Source of the DNA: Bog-473 sp963783965
GTDB taxonomy: Bacteria; Actinomycetota; Acidimicrobiia; Acidimicrobiales; RAAP-2
Direction of reading: 5' to 3'
DNA length: 64,000 bases
Assembly: GCA_963783965.1 (NCBI GenBank)
Contig: CAWAPQ010000001.1
Location: forward strand, 1 to 64,000
The position numbers were made by a program, and so were the translations under genes. Position 1 is the first letter of the stretch. The number at the start of each line of letters is the position of its first letter. Shown piece after piece: positions 51,914 to 61,012 of the stretch. The notes beneath the pieces are model-generated. The model was given only the letters and a program-made list of their open reading frames with translations, made no database searches and was not told where the DNA came from.

Positions 51914-54131
51914 GCATCCGCCGGCGCCCCTCCCCCCTGGCGACCAGGCGCAGGTGCTCAGTGGCCTGCGGGTCGTGGAGATCGGCCAATACGTCGCCGC
52001 TCCGCTGGCCGCCACGATCTTCGCCGACCTGGGGGCAGAGGTGATGAAGGTCGAGCGGCCGGGCGGGGACCCGCTGCGCGCCGATCCCGCCCGCTTCGCC
52101 GCCTGGAACCGGGGCAAGAAGACGGTCGAGCTCGACCTGCGCGCTCCGGCCGGAGCAGCCGCGTTGCTCGGCCTGATCGACGACGCCGACCTGGTGGTGG
52201 AGAACCTCCGGCCGGGGGCGCTGGACCGGCTCGGTTTGGCACCCGGCACGTTGCGGGCCGGACGGCCGCAGCTCGTCACCTGTTCCATCAGCGCGTGGGG
52301 CGACACCGGGCCATCACGCGACGAGCCCGGCTGGGAGCCGCTCGTGCACGCCCGGGCGGGCGCACAACAGGGCCTCTTCACCGGGGACGACCCGATATGG
52401 CTGCCCTTCCCCGTCGCCAGCGTCGCGGCGGCGCTGGTGGCCGTGCTGGGCGCCGGGGCCGCGCTGATCAAGCGCGTCTCGACCGGCTACGGCCAGCACG
52501 TCGAGACGTCACTTCTCGATGCGCTGCTCTTCCTCAACGCCGCGGCGATCTTCCATCGCGAGGGCCACCGGCCGCGGATCGTGCGCCAGACCAAGTCGCC
52601 GATCCTGCGCGTCTTCGACACGGCCGACGGCCGCGCCGTCATGGTCAACCTCAGCGGCACGGAACGCTGGCGCGAGCTCTGCCGCCTCCTGGGTATGGAC
52701 GATGGCGGCCTCGACTACTCGACGCCGGAGGGTTTGTCGAAGCTCTCCGACCGCGAGTGGAATCGGGACACGCTGCAACAGGTCATCAAAGCCTTTGCGA
52801 GCAAGACGGCGGAGGAGTGGGAGGACGCGCTCTTGGTGCAGCCTGCCGCCGTCGCCAAGTGCAACACGCTGGCCGAGTGGCTGGCACACGAGCAGGCCCG
52901 CATGGACGAGCTCGTCGCGCCGACCGACGACCCGGTGCTCGGGCGGGTGCCACTGGTCGGACCGCCGGTACGGATTGCCGTTGGGTCCGGCGCGCGACGG
53001 CCCGGCCGCCGGCACGGCGGGGAGCAGGGCGCGCTCGGTGGCCATCGCATCATCGACCTCTCATCGTTCTGGGCCGGGCCGCTGGCGTCACGACTGCTGG
53101 CCGAGCTGGGCGCCGACGTCGTGAAGGTGGAGCCGCCGGGCGGCGAGGGCGGGTTCCAGATGATGCCCGTGCTTCCCAATATCTACGTCGACGCCAACCG
53201 CTCGAAGCGGGGCATCGTCCTCGACCTCAAGACTCCCGAGGACCGGGCGCGGCTGCTGGACCTCGTGCGAGCTTCGGACGTCGTCGTCGAGAACGCCATG
53301 GCGGGTGCGTGGGAGCGGCTCGGCCTGGACGAGGGCGCGTTGCGGGCCGCCAATCCCGACCTCGTGTACGCGCGAGCCAAGGGCTTCGGCGTGGCGGGGC
53401 CTTTGGCTGGCCGCCCGTCGTTCGACTACGTCGTCCAGGCGGCGACCGGCATGGAGATGACGCAGGGCGGTGGGGCGCGGCCGGTGCCGGTCAACTTCAC
53501 GGCCAACGACTACGGGACGGGGCTGCTGCTCGGCGCCGGTGTTGTGCTGGCGCTGCTCGGGCGGGCTCGGGGTGTGGCGGTGACGGGGGTCGACGCGTCG
53601 CTGGCGTTGACGGCGACGGTGTTCCAGTCCGAGGACGTGGCGGCGCTGGCGGTGGAGGGTGCCGTGCCGGACCGAGTGGGAGCTGACCTGTGGGGCCCCT
53701 CCATGTGGTTCCACCTGTATCGAGCCACGGACGGGTGGGTGACCGTGTGCTGCGTGACAGCCGGGCACCGTGCCGGGCTACTGCGGGCGTTGGGTCTGCT
53801 CGGTGGCGGGGGTATCGACGGCGACGGCGCCACGGCGCCGCTCGTCGACGAGGTCGCCGACGCGATCGGGCTGCTCACGGTGGAGTCGGCGCTGTCGGCC
53901 TTGCGGTCCGAGGGGGTGCCGGCGGCGGTGAGCGTCCACCCGTCCGCCGTGCCGGACGACCCGCAGGTGGTGGCCCGCGAGCTGCTGCGCCGATACCGGC
54001 ATCCAGCGGCCGGCCGCTTCGTTCAGGTCGGGCTGCCGCTCTCGCTGTCGGTCGACGCGCCGGCGGTCAAGGGGCCGGCACCGACGCCGGCGCCGGTGCG
54101 GCGACGGATCAAGAAGGCGGCGACGGCGTGA
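51903..54131 (+). CDS. Tandem (fused) CaiB/BaiF-type CoA-transferase
   Basis: 742 residues from GTG 51903 (AGGA seven bases upstream). Two family III CoA-transferase domains follow one another: residues ~18-365 (LSGLRVVEIGQYVAAPLAAT, EVMKVERPGGDPLR) and ~375-730 (GGHRIIDLSSFWAGPLASRL, DVVKVEPPGGEG). In the first the catalytic Asp is present (D206 in TSLLDALLF). The corresponding place in the second reads SLALTAT, with leucine 569, so only one active site seems competent. It transfers CoA between carboxylic acids to activate the pathway substrate. The large size is a real fusion, uninterrupted by shifts. Confidence 0.88.
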   Translation: MATEHPPAPLPPGDQAQVLSGLRVVEIGQYVAAPLAATIFADLGAEVMKVERPGGDPLRADPARFAAWNRGKKTVELDLRAPAGAAALLGLIDDADLVVENLRPGALDRLGLAPGTLRAGRPQLVTCSISAWGDTGPSRDEPGWEPLVHARAGAQQGLFTGDDPIWLPFPVASVAAALVAVLGAGAALIKRVSTGYGQHVETSLLDALLFLNAAAIFHREGHRPRIVRQTKSPILRVFDTADGRAVMVNLSGTERWRELCRLLGMDDGGLDYSTPEGLSKLSDREWNRDTLQQVIKAFASKTAEEWEDALLVQPAAVAKCNTLAEWLAHEQARMDELVAPTDDPVLGRVPLVGPPVRIAVGSGARRPGRRHGGEQGALGGHRIIDLSSFWAGPLASRLLAELGADVVKVEPPGGEGGFQMMPVLPNIYVDANRSKRGIVLDLKTPEDRARLLDLVRASDVVVENAMAGAWERLGLDEGALRAANPDLVYARAKGFGVAGPLAGRPSFDYVVQAATGMEMTQGGGARPVPVNFTANDYGTGLLLGAGVVLALLGRARGVAVTGVDASLALTATVFQSEDVAALAVEGAVPDRVGADLWGPSMWFHLYRATDGWVTVCCVTAGHRAGLLRALGLLGGGGIDGDGATAPLVDEVADAIGLLTVESALSALRSEGVPAAVSVHPSAVPDDPQVVARELLRRYRHPAAGRFVQVGLPLSLSVDAPAVKGPAPTPAPVRRRIKKAATA

Positions 54132-54180
54132 CGGGCCGAGCGGGGCGGACGGGGTCGTCGGGGCCGACGGGGCGGACGCA

Positions 54181-55182
54181 GTGAAGATCGACAGCGGGCT
54201 GGGTGTGGAGCTGCCGCGGGTAGCCGACCGCGTGGGCGCCGCCGAGGCGGCCGGGCTCGATTGCCTCTGGGCCGCCGAGACGACGAACGACCCGTTCCTC
54301 TCCTTGACGCTGGCCGCCGAGCACTCGACGTCGGTGTCGCTCGGGACGGGGATCGCCGTGGCCTTCGCCCGCAACCCGATGAGCATGGCGTACACGACCA
54401 ACCAACTGCAGGAGTATTCCGGCGGGCGCGTCGTGCTGGGGTTGGGGTCGCAAGTGCGGCGGCACATTGAGAAGCGGTTCAGCTCCCCGTGGTCGCATCC
54501 GGCGGCACGCATGCGGGAGTACGTCCTCGCCCTCCGGGCGATTTGGTCGTCATGGAACGAGGGGGCGACGCTCGACTTCGAGGGCGAGTTCTACACCCAC
54601 ACTCTGATGACGCCCGTGTTCGCCCCCCCGCCCCACTCGTACGGGCCGCCCCGGGTGTTCTTGGCCGCGGTGGGCCCTCTCATGAACGAGGTCGCCGGCG
54701 AGGTGGCGGACGGCGTCATCACACACGGCATCTGCACGGGGCGCTATCTGCGCGAGGTCATCCTGCCGGCGGTCGACCGGGGGCTCTCGAAGGCGGGTCG
54801 CAGCCGGGAGACGTTCGAGATGACGTGCCCGGGGTTCATCTCCGTGGTGGAGGACCCGTCGAAGATGGAGAAGGCCCGCGACGCCATGCGGAACCACGTC
54901 GGCTACTACGCGTCGACGCCCGCGTACCGGCCCGTCCTCGATCTCCACGGCTGGGGTGACCTTCAGACCGAGCTCTACACCTGTTCGAAGAAGGGTCGCT
55001 GGGACGAGATGGCGCGCCTCATCGACGACGAGGTCCTCGACACGCTGACCATCGTCTGCGCACCGGACGCCCTCGCCGGCGAGGTGGCCGCCCGCTACGG
55101 CGGGCTCGTCGACCGCATCAACGTCTCGTGGTGGCGCAGGGACTGGTGGCCCGACGTCGAGCGGAGGCTACGGGCGTTGTGA
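54181..55182 (+). CDS. LLM class (TIGR03617-type F420-dependent) oxidoreductase
   Basis: 333 residues, GTG start. AGLDCLWAAETTNDPFLSLT, TGIAVAFARNPMSMAYTTNQ, LGLGSQVRRHIEKRFSSPWS and PPRVFLAAVGPLMNEVAGEV are typical; the GSQVRRHIEKRFS block matches the F420-dependent TIGR03617 group, as in the gene at 34066. The following gene starts inside its stop codon (GTGA). Expected role: hydride transfer or Baeyer-Villiger-like oxidation of a pathway intermediate. Confidence 0.9.
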   Translation: MKIDSGLGVELPRVADRVGAAEAAGLDCLWAAETTNDPFLSLTLAAEHSTSVSLGTGIAVAFARNPMSMAYTTNQLQEYSGGRVVLGLGSQVRRHIEKRFSSPWSHPAARMREYVLALRAIWSSWNEGATLDFEGEFYTHTLMTPVFAPPPHSYGPPRVFLAAVGPLMNEVAGEVADGVITHGICTGRYLREVILPAVDRGLSKAGRSRETFEMTCPGFISVVEDPSKMEKARDAMRNHVGYYASTPAYRPVLDLHGWGDLQTELYTCSKKGRWDEMARLIDDEVLDTLTIVCAPDALAGEVAARYGGLVDRINVSWWRRDWWPDVERRLRAL

Positions 55183-56450
55183 CCGGAGCCGGGGGCGACG
55201 GCAGCAGCGACGTCAAGGGGTTCGTCGCTCCCGGCTTCGATCGCGTGGCCGAGACGTTGGGCGCCGGGGCCACGCTGACCTTGGGCGATCGGGAACGACA
55301 CGCGAATCTCGGGAACGGCGGCGGGGCCTTCTGTGCCTTCGTCGACGGCGAGTGCGTCGTCGACATCTGGACCGGTGTGGCCGCGCCCGACGGTCGGTCG
55401 TGGGAGGAGGGCACCCGGGCCGTCATCATGTCGTCGACCAAGGGGATGACGACGTTGTGCGCGCACATTCTCGAGGACCGGGGCGAGCTCGACCTCGATG
55501 AGCCCGTGACCCGCTACTGGCCCGAGTTCGGCCAGGCCGGAAAGTCGTCCACCACGGTGCGACAGTTGCTGAGCCACCAGTCCGGTGCCATCGGTGTGCC
55601 CGGTGCGGACCGGTTGCTGTCGTGGGACGGACGCGGCTGGCAGGACTCCGAGGCGATCGCCGCCGCCATCGCCGGTGGCGAGCCCGCCTGGGAGCCGGGC
55701 ACGCGGCACGGCTACCACGGCGTCACGTTCGGCTGGCTGGTGGGCGAGCTTGTCCGACGCATCAGCGGCCAGAGCCTCGGAACGTTCTTCGAGGCGGAGG
55801 TGGCCGCACCGCTCGGGGTGGCCTGCTCCATCGGGACCCGCGCCTCCGAGCTCCCGTCGGTGGCGACGGTCATGGAGTTCCCCGTGAAGCCCGGTACACA
55901 GAGCGCGCTGCGGGCCATCGATCCCGGATCCAAGTCCGGCCGTTCGGTCCTGGCGGGCCCGCACGGCAGCATGTTCGCCGACGAACAGGGCCAGCCCCGC
56001 TTCGCCGACTTCATGAACACCCCTGAGGTGCTGGAAGCCGAGATCGGCGCGTTGGGAGCGACGGCGACGGCCAGGGCGCTGGGCCGGACGTACGCCGCGC
56101 TGGCCGACGGAGAAGAGCTCGTCTCGCGGGCATCGGTGGAGCGCTTCCGCACCGAGCAGGTCTGCGGCCGTGACGCGGTCATGGGCGTCCCCACCCGGTG
56201 GGCCGTCGGCTACTCGCTGGAGCCTCCGGCGCTGGTCCCGGGCGCCCCGCCGATGCACGGCCCCAATGACGGGGCGTTCGGTCACATGGGAGCCGGCGGG
56301 CAGATCGGCTTCGCCGACCCGACAGCCCACGTGGCTTGCGGGTTCGTCCGCAACCACCTCGAGAACCAGGCGCTCCCTCTCATGGGCGCCTGCCTGGTCG
56401 ACGTGCTGTACTCGTGCCTTGGGGAAGGGGGCGTCGATGTACGCAGCTGA
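55179..56450 (+). CDS. Serine hydrolase, beta-lactamase/esterase (class C-like) family
   Basis: 423 residues. The nucleophile motif S-x-x-K is in AVIMSSTKGMTTL, and the second-site Tyr in TRHGYHGVTFGWLVGELVRR. FGHMGAGGQIGFADP forms the third motif. No signal peptide is visible, so it is cytosolic and more likely an esterase or transesterase (LovD/EstB type) than a beta-lactamase. It stands between the LLM and acyl-CoA synthetase genes with overlaps on both sides, so it probably opens a lactone or ester of the pathway. Confidence 0.9.
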   Translation: MTGAGGDGSSDVKGFVAPGFDRVAETLGAGATLTLGDRERHANLGNGGGAFCAFVDGECVVDIWTGVAAPDGRSWEEGTRAVIMSSTKGMTTLCAHILEDRGELDLDEPVTRYWPEFGQAGKSSTTVRQLLSHQSGAIGVPGADRLLSWDGRGWQDSEAIAAAIAGGEPAWEPGTRHGYHGVTFGWLVGELVRRISGQSLGTFFEAEVAAPLGVACSIGTRASELPSVATVMEFPVKPGTQSALRAIDPGSKSGRSVLAGPHGSMFADEQGQPRFADFMNTPEVLEAEIGALGATATARALGRTYAALADGEELVSRASVERFRTEQVCGRDAVMGVPTRWAVGYSLEPPALVPGAPPMHGPNDGAFGHMGAGGQIGFADPTAHVACGFVRNHLENQALPLMGACLVDVLYSCLGEGGVDVRS

Positions 56451-57993
56451 GCATGCAGCCGAGCACGGAGAGCAGCCGGCCATCATCATGGCGCCCTCCG
56501 GGCGCACGCTGACCTTCGCCGAGTACGAGGCCGGCGCGAATCAGGTGGCCCACGTCCTGCGCGACACGCTCCTGCGTAAGGGCGACCACGTGGCGATCTT
56601 CATGGAGAACCATCCGGCCATGCTGCTGGCGCAGGCCGGGGCCGAGCGCACGGGCCTCTACTTCACCCCGGTCAACTCCTACCTCTCGGCCGAGGAAGTG
56701 GCCTATGTCATCAACGACTCCCGGTCCCGGGTCGTCTTCACGTCGACGGCCAAGGCGGACGTCGCTGCGCAACTGCCGGCGCTGTGCCCCGACGTCGAGC
56801 GTTGGATCATGACGAGCAGCGGCCGCACCGGCATCGCAGCACCGTTCGAGTCGTGGGACGACGCGGTGAGCTCGCAGCCGACGGACCACGTCCTGGATGA
56901 ACAGATGGGCGCCCCCATGATGTATTCGTCCGGAACGACGGGGCGACCCAAAGGCATCCTCCGCCCCATGTACGACATCCATCCGTCCGAGACGAGTATC
57001 GCCGTGCTGGGGATCGCCGGCCTGTGGCGCTGCCGCGAGGGAATGGTCTACCTGTCGCCGGCGCCGCTGTACCACACCGCTCCGCAGGTGAGCGTGGCCA
57101 TCGCCCTGCGGATGAAGTCCACGGCGGTCGTGATGGAGCACTTCGACCCTGCGCTGTATCTCGAGCTGGTGGACCGCTACGGGGTCACGCATTCGCAGGT
57201 CGTGCCCACCATGTTCAGCCGTATGCTCAAGCTGCCAGAAGAGGTGCGCGCCGCCGCAGATCTGTCGTCGTTGGAGGTCATCATCCATGCCGCCGCGCCG
57301 TGCCCCGTGCCGGTGAAGGAGCAGATGATCGAGTGGTTCGGTCCGATCCTGCTCGAGTACTACGCCGCCACCGAGGGGAACGGCTGCACGTTCATCACGT
57401 CCGATGACTGGTTGACGCACAAGGGAAGCGTCGGACGGTCGGTGCTGAGCGACATCCACATCCTCGACGACGACGGCCGGCCGTGTCCGGTTGGCACGTC
57501 GGGCACCGTGTGGTTCGCCGGCGCCACCGATTTCGAGTACTTCAACGACCCCGAGAAGACCGCGAGCACACGCCGGGACGGCGGGAAGACGTCAACAGTC
57601 GGCGACGTGGGCTACCTGGACGAGGACGGGTATCTGTTCCTGACTGACCGCAAGGCGCACATGATCATTTCCGGCGGGGTGAACATCTACCCGCAGGAGA
57701 CGGAGAACCTCCTCGTGACCCACCCCTCGGTGCTCGATGCCGCCGTGATCGGCGTGCCCGACGAGGACCTGGGAGAAGAGGTCAAGGCCGTGGTGCAGCC
57801 CGTCGACGGGGTGGTGGGCGATGACGAGCTCGAGCGTTCGCTGATCGCCTTCTGTCGCGAGCACCTGGCGCACTTCAAGTGCCCGCGCAGCGTGGACTTC
57901 GTGGACGAGCTGCCCCGACTGCCCACCGGGAAGTTGTACAAGGGGGTGTTGCGCGAGCAGTACTGGGCGTCGCACGACACCCGCATCGTGTGA
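56437..57993 (+). CDS. AMP-dependent acyl-CoA synthetase
   Basis: 518 residues from ATG 56437, overlapping the previous gene by 14 bases. Motifs: MMYSSGTTGRPKGIL, LLEYYAATEGNGCTF, TVGDVGYLDEDGYLFLTDR, KAHMIISGGVNIYPQETENL and PRLPTGKLYKGVLR. The sequence is close in style to the fatty/steroid acid FadD-like enzymes (FadD4/13 type) of actinobacteria. It supplies the CoA ester for the surrounding dehydrogenase and CoA-transferase. Confidence 0.93.
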   Translation: MYAAEHAAEHGEQPAIIMAPSGRTLTFAEYEAGANQVAHVLRDTLLRKGDHVAIFMENHPAMLLAQAGAERTGLYFTPVNSYLSAEEVAYVINDSRSRVVFTSTAKADVAAQLPALCPDVERWIMTSSGRTGIAAPFESWDDAVSSQPTDHVLDEQMGAPMMYSSGTTGRPKGILRPMYDIHPSETSIAVLGIAGLWRCREGMVYLSPAPLYHTAPQVSVAIALRMKSTAVVMEHFDPALYLELVDRYGVTHSQVVPTMFSRMLKLPEEVRAAADLSSLEVIIHAAAPCPVPVKEQMIEWFGPILLEYYAATEGNGCTFITSDDWLTHKGSVGRSVLSDIHILDDDGRPCPVGTSGTVWFAGATDFEYFNDPEKTASTRRDGGKTSTVGDVGYLDEDGYLFLTDRKAHMIISGGVNIYPQETENLLVTHPSVLDAAVIGVPDEDLGEEVKAVVQPVDGVVGDDELERSLIAFCREHLAHFKCPRSVDFVDELPRLPTGKLYKGVLREQYWASHDTRIV

Positions 57994-59387
57994 GCGACGG
58001 CACCGTCGGGCTGCCCGACGACCTCGTGGCGTGGATCGAAGAGGTCGGCGGGGGGCGTGTCGTGCTGGCCGACCGCATGCCGGGTGGGGCCCGCAAGGAG
58101 GCCTGGTTCATCGACGTGGAGGACTCGGAGGAGGCGGTGCGGTCGTACTTCCTGCGCTACGACCGTTCCGATCCGGCTCGGACGAAGGACCCGTGGACGC
58201 TGCACCGGGAGGCGACGGTGTACCTCGCCCTGCAGGACGGGCCGGTGCCCGTGCCGCGCGTGCTCGGCGTGCACCCGGTGTACCAGGCGATGCTGTCGGA
58301 GCGGGTACAGGGCGGGAACTGGTTCTCCCGCATCACCGACCCGTCCGAGCAGGAGGCGACGGCGCGGGACTTCATGACCAAGTTGGCGGCGTTGCACTCG
58401 CTCGACGCGGCGGCGTTGGACCTCCCCTCGTTTCCCGCCGTCAGCTCCATCGCCGAGGCCGTCGTGGCCGAGCTCGACGAGTGGGAGCAGGTGTTGGCGG
58501 CGCGTGGCGGGACGCCCGACCCGGCACTCGTCTTCTCGCTGCGTTGGCTGCGGCGCCACATCCCTTCCTACGACGGGCCGCCGGTGTTGGTGCAGGGGGA
58601 CACAGGTCCGGGGAACTTCATGTATCTCGACGGCCGGGTGACGGCGGTCGTCGACTGGGAGCTGGCGCACCTGGGCGACCCCATGGACGACATCGCGTGG
58701 CTGTCGCTGCGGGCGACGCAGGAGCCCTTCACGGACTTCCCGACCCGCTTGGGTGAGTACGAGGCGCTGTCGGGCAACGTCATTGACGAGGAACGGGTGC
58801 ACTACTACCAGGTGATGGCCGAGACCAAGCTCCAGGTGATGGGCCATCGGGGACCGCCCGACGACGACGATGGGCACGGTGGCGTGGAGGGTGGTGGCGG
58901 TGACGTCGGCAACGGTTTCATCTACCAGGTCCTCCATCGACGGCTGTGGCTGGAGGCGCTCGCCACCGCCAACGGGCTGGAACTGAGCGCCGCCGAGACG
59001 CCGCTGGCACGGACCTCCCGCGACAACGACTGGATGTACGACGCCGTCCTCACCCAGTTACGAGACGTCATCGTTCCCCGCACCACGGATCCGTTGGCGG
59101 CGGCCCGTGGAAAGGGGATCGCCCGCATCATCAAGTACCTCGCGCAAGTTGACACCTACGGCGCCTACTACGAGGAGTGCGAGCTGGGAGACCTGGAGAA
59201 GTTGCTGGGGCGGCGGCCCGATTCGGTGGCGAGCGGGCGGGCGGAGGCAGCGGCGGCGGTCGTGGCAGGTGACACGTCCGAAGAGGACTACGTCATCACG
59301 CTGTGGCGCCGGGTCGCCCGCGAGACGGAGCTGGCCCGGCCTGCGATGGGTGTGCTGGCCGACCGGCACTGGCCTCCGCTCCGGTGA
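57990..59387 (+). CDS. Aminoglycoside-phosphotransferase-fold (APH) kinase family protein 2
   Basis: 465 residues, GTG start overlapping the synthetase stop. The kinase core shows VLVQGDTGPGNFMYLDGRVT (catalytic loop) and AVVDWELAHLGDPMDDIAWL (metal Asp), with YQAMLSERVQGGNWFSR as hinge region. A Gly/Asp-rich loop (GPPDDDDGHGGVEGGGGDVG) is inserted after the core, then a C-terminal helical domain of ~140 residues. The sequence context resembles the kinase part of ACAD10/11 and LvaA, which phosphorylate 4-hydroxyacyl-CoA. It pairs with the lipocalin-like gene 5 bases downstream. Confidence 0.88.
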   Translation: MSDGTVGLPDDLVAWIEEVGGGRVVLADRMPGGARKEAWFIDVEDSEEAVRSYFLRYDRSDPARTKDPWTLHREATVYLALQDGPVPVPRVLGVHPVYQAMLSERVQGGNWFSRITDPSEQEATARDFMTKLAALHSLDAAALDLPSFPAVSSIAEAVVAELDEWEQVLAARGGTPDPALVFSLRWLRRHIPSYDGPPVLVQGDTGPGNFMYLDGRVTAVVDWELAHLGDPMDDIAWLSLRATQEPFTDFPTRLGEYEALSGNVIDEERVHYYQVMAETKLQVMGHRGPPDDDDGHGGVEGGGGDVGNGFIYQVLHRRLWLEALATANGLELSAAETPLARTSRDNDWMYDAVLTQLRDVIVPRTTDPLAAARGKGIARIIKYLAQVDTYGAYYEECELGDLEKLLGRRPDSVASGRAEAAAAVVAGDTSEEDYVITLWRRVARETELARPAMGVLADRHWPPLR

Positions 59388-59391
59388 GCCG

Positions 59392-60423
59392 ATGACCACC
59401 CTCTTCGGAGTCGACCTGGACCAGCGGCGCGCCGAGCGCACGTACCGCGAGCTCGTCCCGGCGGACGACGACTTCCACGACGAGGAGTTGACCGACCGCT
59501 GGTGGGAGACCGAGACGTGCTGGTTCTCCTGGAACGTGCCCGAGCGCCGCCTCGGCGGGTGGACGTACTGCCAGGCCCGGCCGAACGCCAACATCTGCAA
59601 CGGCGGGGCCTGGGTGTGGGACGACACGGCTGCCTACCCGTGGGAGTTGGCCTACCGGGCCGAGTACTCCGGGCTGCAGCTGCCGCCGCGGGCCCAACGG
59701 GACATGCGGGACTTCCAGTGGCCCAACGGTGTCGAGGTCCGGGTCATGGAGCCACTCACCACCTACGCCGTCCGCTACAACGACCCGGGCGCGTTGGAGG
59801 TCGACCTGACGTTCCAGGCCATCATGGCGCCCAACCTCCACCCCGACGGCGTGGTCCCGTTCTTGAAGGGTGCGCACTTCGACCAGGCCGGCCATGTGAC
59901 GGGGACGATGGTGCTGCACGGCGAGAAGATCCCGATCGACTGCTACTCGGTCCGGGACCGATCTTGGGGGCCCCGACCGCAGGGACGCCCGAAACCGAAG
60001 GCCCGGGTGGCCGACGAGTCAAAGCCGGCCGGTACGGGCGCCCGGTCGTTCGGGGGCGTCGGCTACTCCTTCTGCGCCGCCGGACCGGGAGAAGCCTGGC
60101 TGACGTATGCCGTTCCCGGCCCCGAGGTCGAGCCGATCTCCTGCGGGTTCCTGCTTCGCGGTGGCGACTACGGCCACATTCTGGCGGGCGAGCGGCGGGT
60201 CACCTTCGACCCGCAGACAGGATGGCCGCTCTCCATTGAGCTAGAAGCGGTCGACGAGTTCGATCGCCGGCTCTCCGTCCGGGGTGACGCGGTCAGTCGG
60301 CACTGGCGCGGCCACGGGGGCGACTCCCTGATGCAGTGGAGATGGGACGACGGGGTGCAGGGCTTCGGAGAGGACCAGAGCTACTTCAGCCGCGCCCAGT
60401 GGGAGACCAATCGCCGGCGATAG
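59392..60423 (+). CDS. AttH/CrtC-like (lipocalin-type, DUF7064/7065-like) protein 2
   Basis: 343 residues. WWETETCWFSWNVPERRLGG, PNANICNGGAWVWDD, CYSVRDRSWGPRPQGRP and GDYGHILAGERRVTFDPQ match the double-lipocalin family of the gene at 46917, including the RDxSWG motif. It probably binds or isomerises/hydrates a hydrophobic substrate. Pairing with an APH-fold kinase is repeated in both clusters. Confidence 0.72.
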   Translation: MTTLFGVDLDQRRAERTYRELVPADDDFHDEELTDRWWETETCWFSWNVPERRLGGWTYCQARPNANICNGGAWVWDDTAAYPWELAYRAEYSGLQLPPRAQRDMRDFQWPNGVEVRVMEPLTTYAVRYNDPGALEVDLTFQAIMAPNLHPDGVVPFLKGAHFDQAGHVTGTMVLHGEKIPIDCYSVRDRSWGPRPQGRPKPKARVADESKPAGTGARSFGGVGYSFCAAGPGEAWLTYAVPGPEVEPISCGFLLRGGDYGHILAGERRVTFDPQTGWPLSIELEAVDEFDRRLSVRGDAVSRHWRGHGGDSLMQWRWDDGVQGFGEDQSYFSRAQWETNRRR

Positions 60424-60433
60424 GGTCGCCGTC

Positions 60434-61012
60434 GTGCATCCCTACACGGCGGCGCCACCCGCCGCCCGCTTGCTCCTCGTCGTCAGCGCCGTGCTGTGGC
60501 TCGTGATGGAGCTACGGGAGTCGACGAACCGACGACCAGAGGCCACCGAGTCCGACGCAGGCAGCCGCCAGTACATCCGCATCGCCTCCATCGTCGGGAT
60601 TTTGGGCGCCGTCGTCATCACCCGTAACGTCTCGTCGGGCCGAATCAATCCGGACGTTGCCTGGGTCGGACTCGTCGTTGTCTGGTGCGGCATCGCGCTG
60701 CGGTTCTGGAGCTTTCGCGCGCTCGGCCGCTACTTCACTTTCACTGTCCAGACGAGCCCCGACCAACCGGTGATCAGCAGTGGCCCCTACCGGTTCGTGC
60801 GACACCCGAGCTACGCTGCCATTCTCCTGATCGTCATGGGCGCGGGACTCTTCCTCGGCTCCTGGTGGTCGTTCGCCTGGCTCACGGCCAGCGTGTTGTG
60901 CGGAATGCTCTTCCGGATCCGCGTGGAGGAGCGCGCCCTCCTCCTGCAGCTCGGCGATCGCTACGACACCTACGCCGCCAGCCACAAGCGGCTGGTGCCT
61001 TTTATCTGGTAG
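60434..61012 (+). CDS. Isoprenylcysteine methyltransferase (ICMT/PEMT)-like membrane protein
   Basis: 192 residues with about five membrane segments (LLLVVSAVLWLVMEL; IASIVGILGAVVIT; VAWVGLVVVWCGIALRF; ILLIVMGAGLFLGSWW; FAWLTASVLCGMLFRI). The methyltransferase motif GRYFTFTVQTSPDQPVISSG, PYRFVRHPSYAAILL and the final RVEERALLLQLGDRYDTYA are canonical. It methylates lipids or isoprenoids using S-adenosylmethionine. GTG start; the end overlaps the convergent HNH gene by 11 bases. Confidence 0.9.
   Translation: MHPYTAAPPAARLLLVVSAVLWLVMELRESTNRRPEATESDAGSRQYIRIASIVGILGAVVITRNVSSGRINPDVAWVGLVVVWCGIALRFWSFRALGRYFTFTVQTSPDQPVISSGPYRFVRHPSYAAILLIVMGAGLFLGSWWSFAWLTASVLCGMLFRIRVEERALLLQLGDRYDTYAASHKRLVPFIW

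Noticed and set aside
55095..56507. 470-codon minus-strand ORF
   Set aside because: Antisense to the serine hydrolase gene, which has all its active-site motifs.
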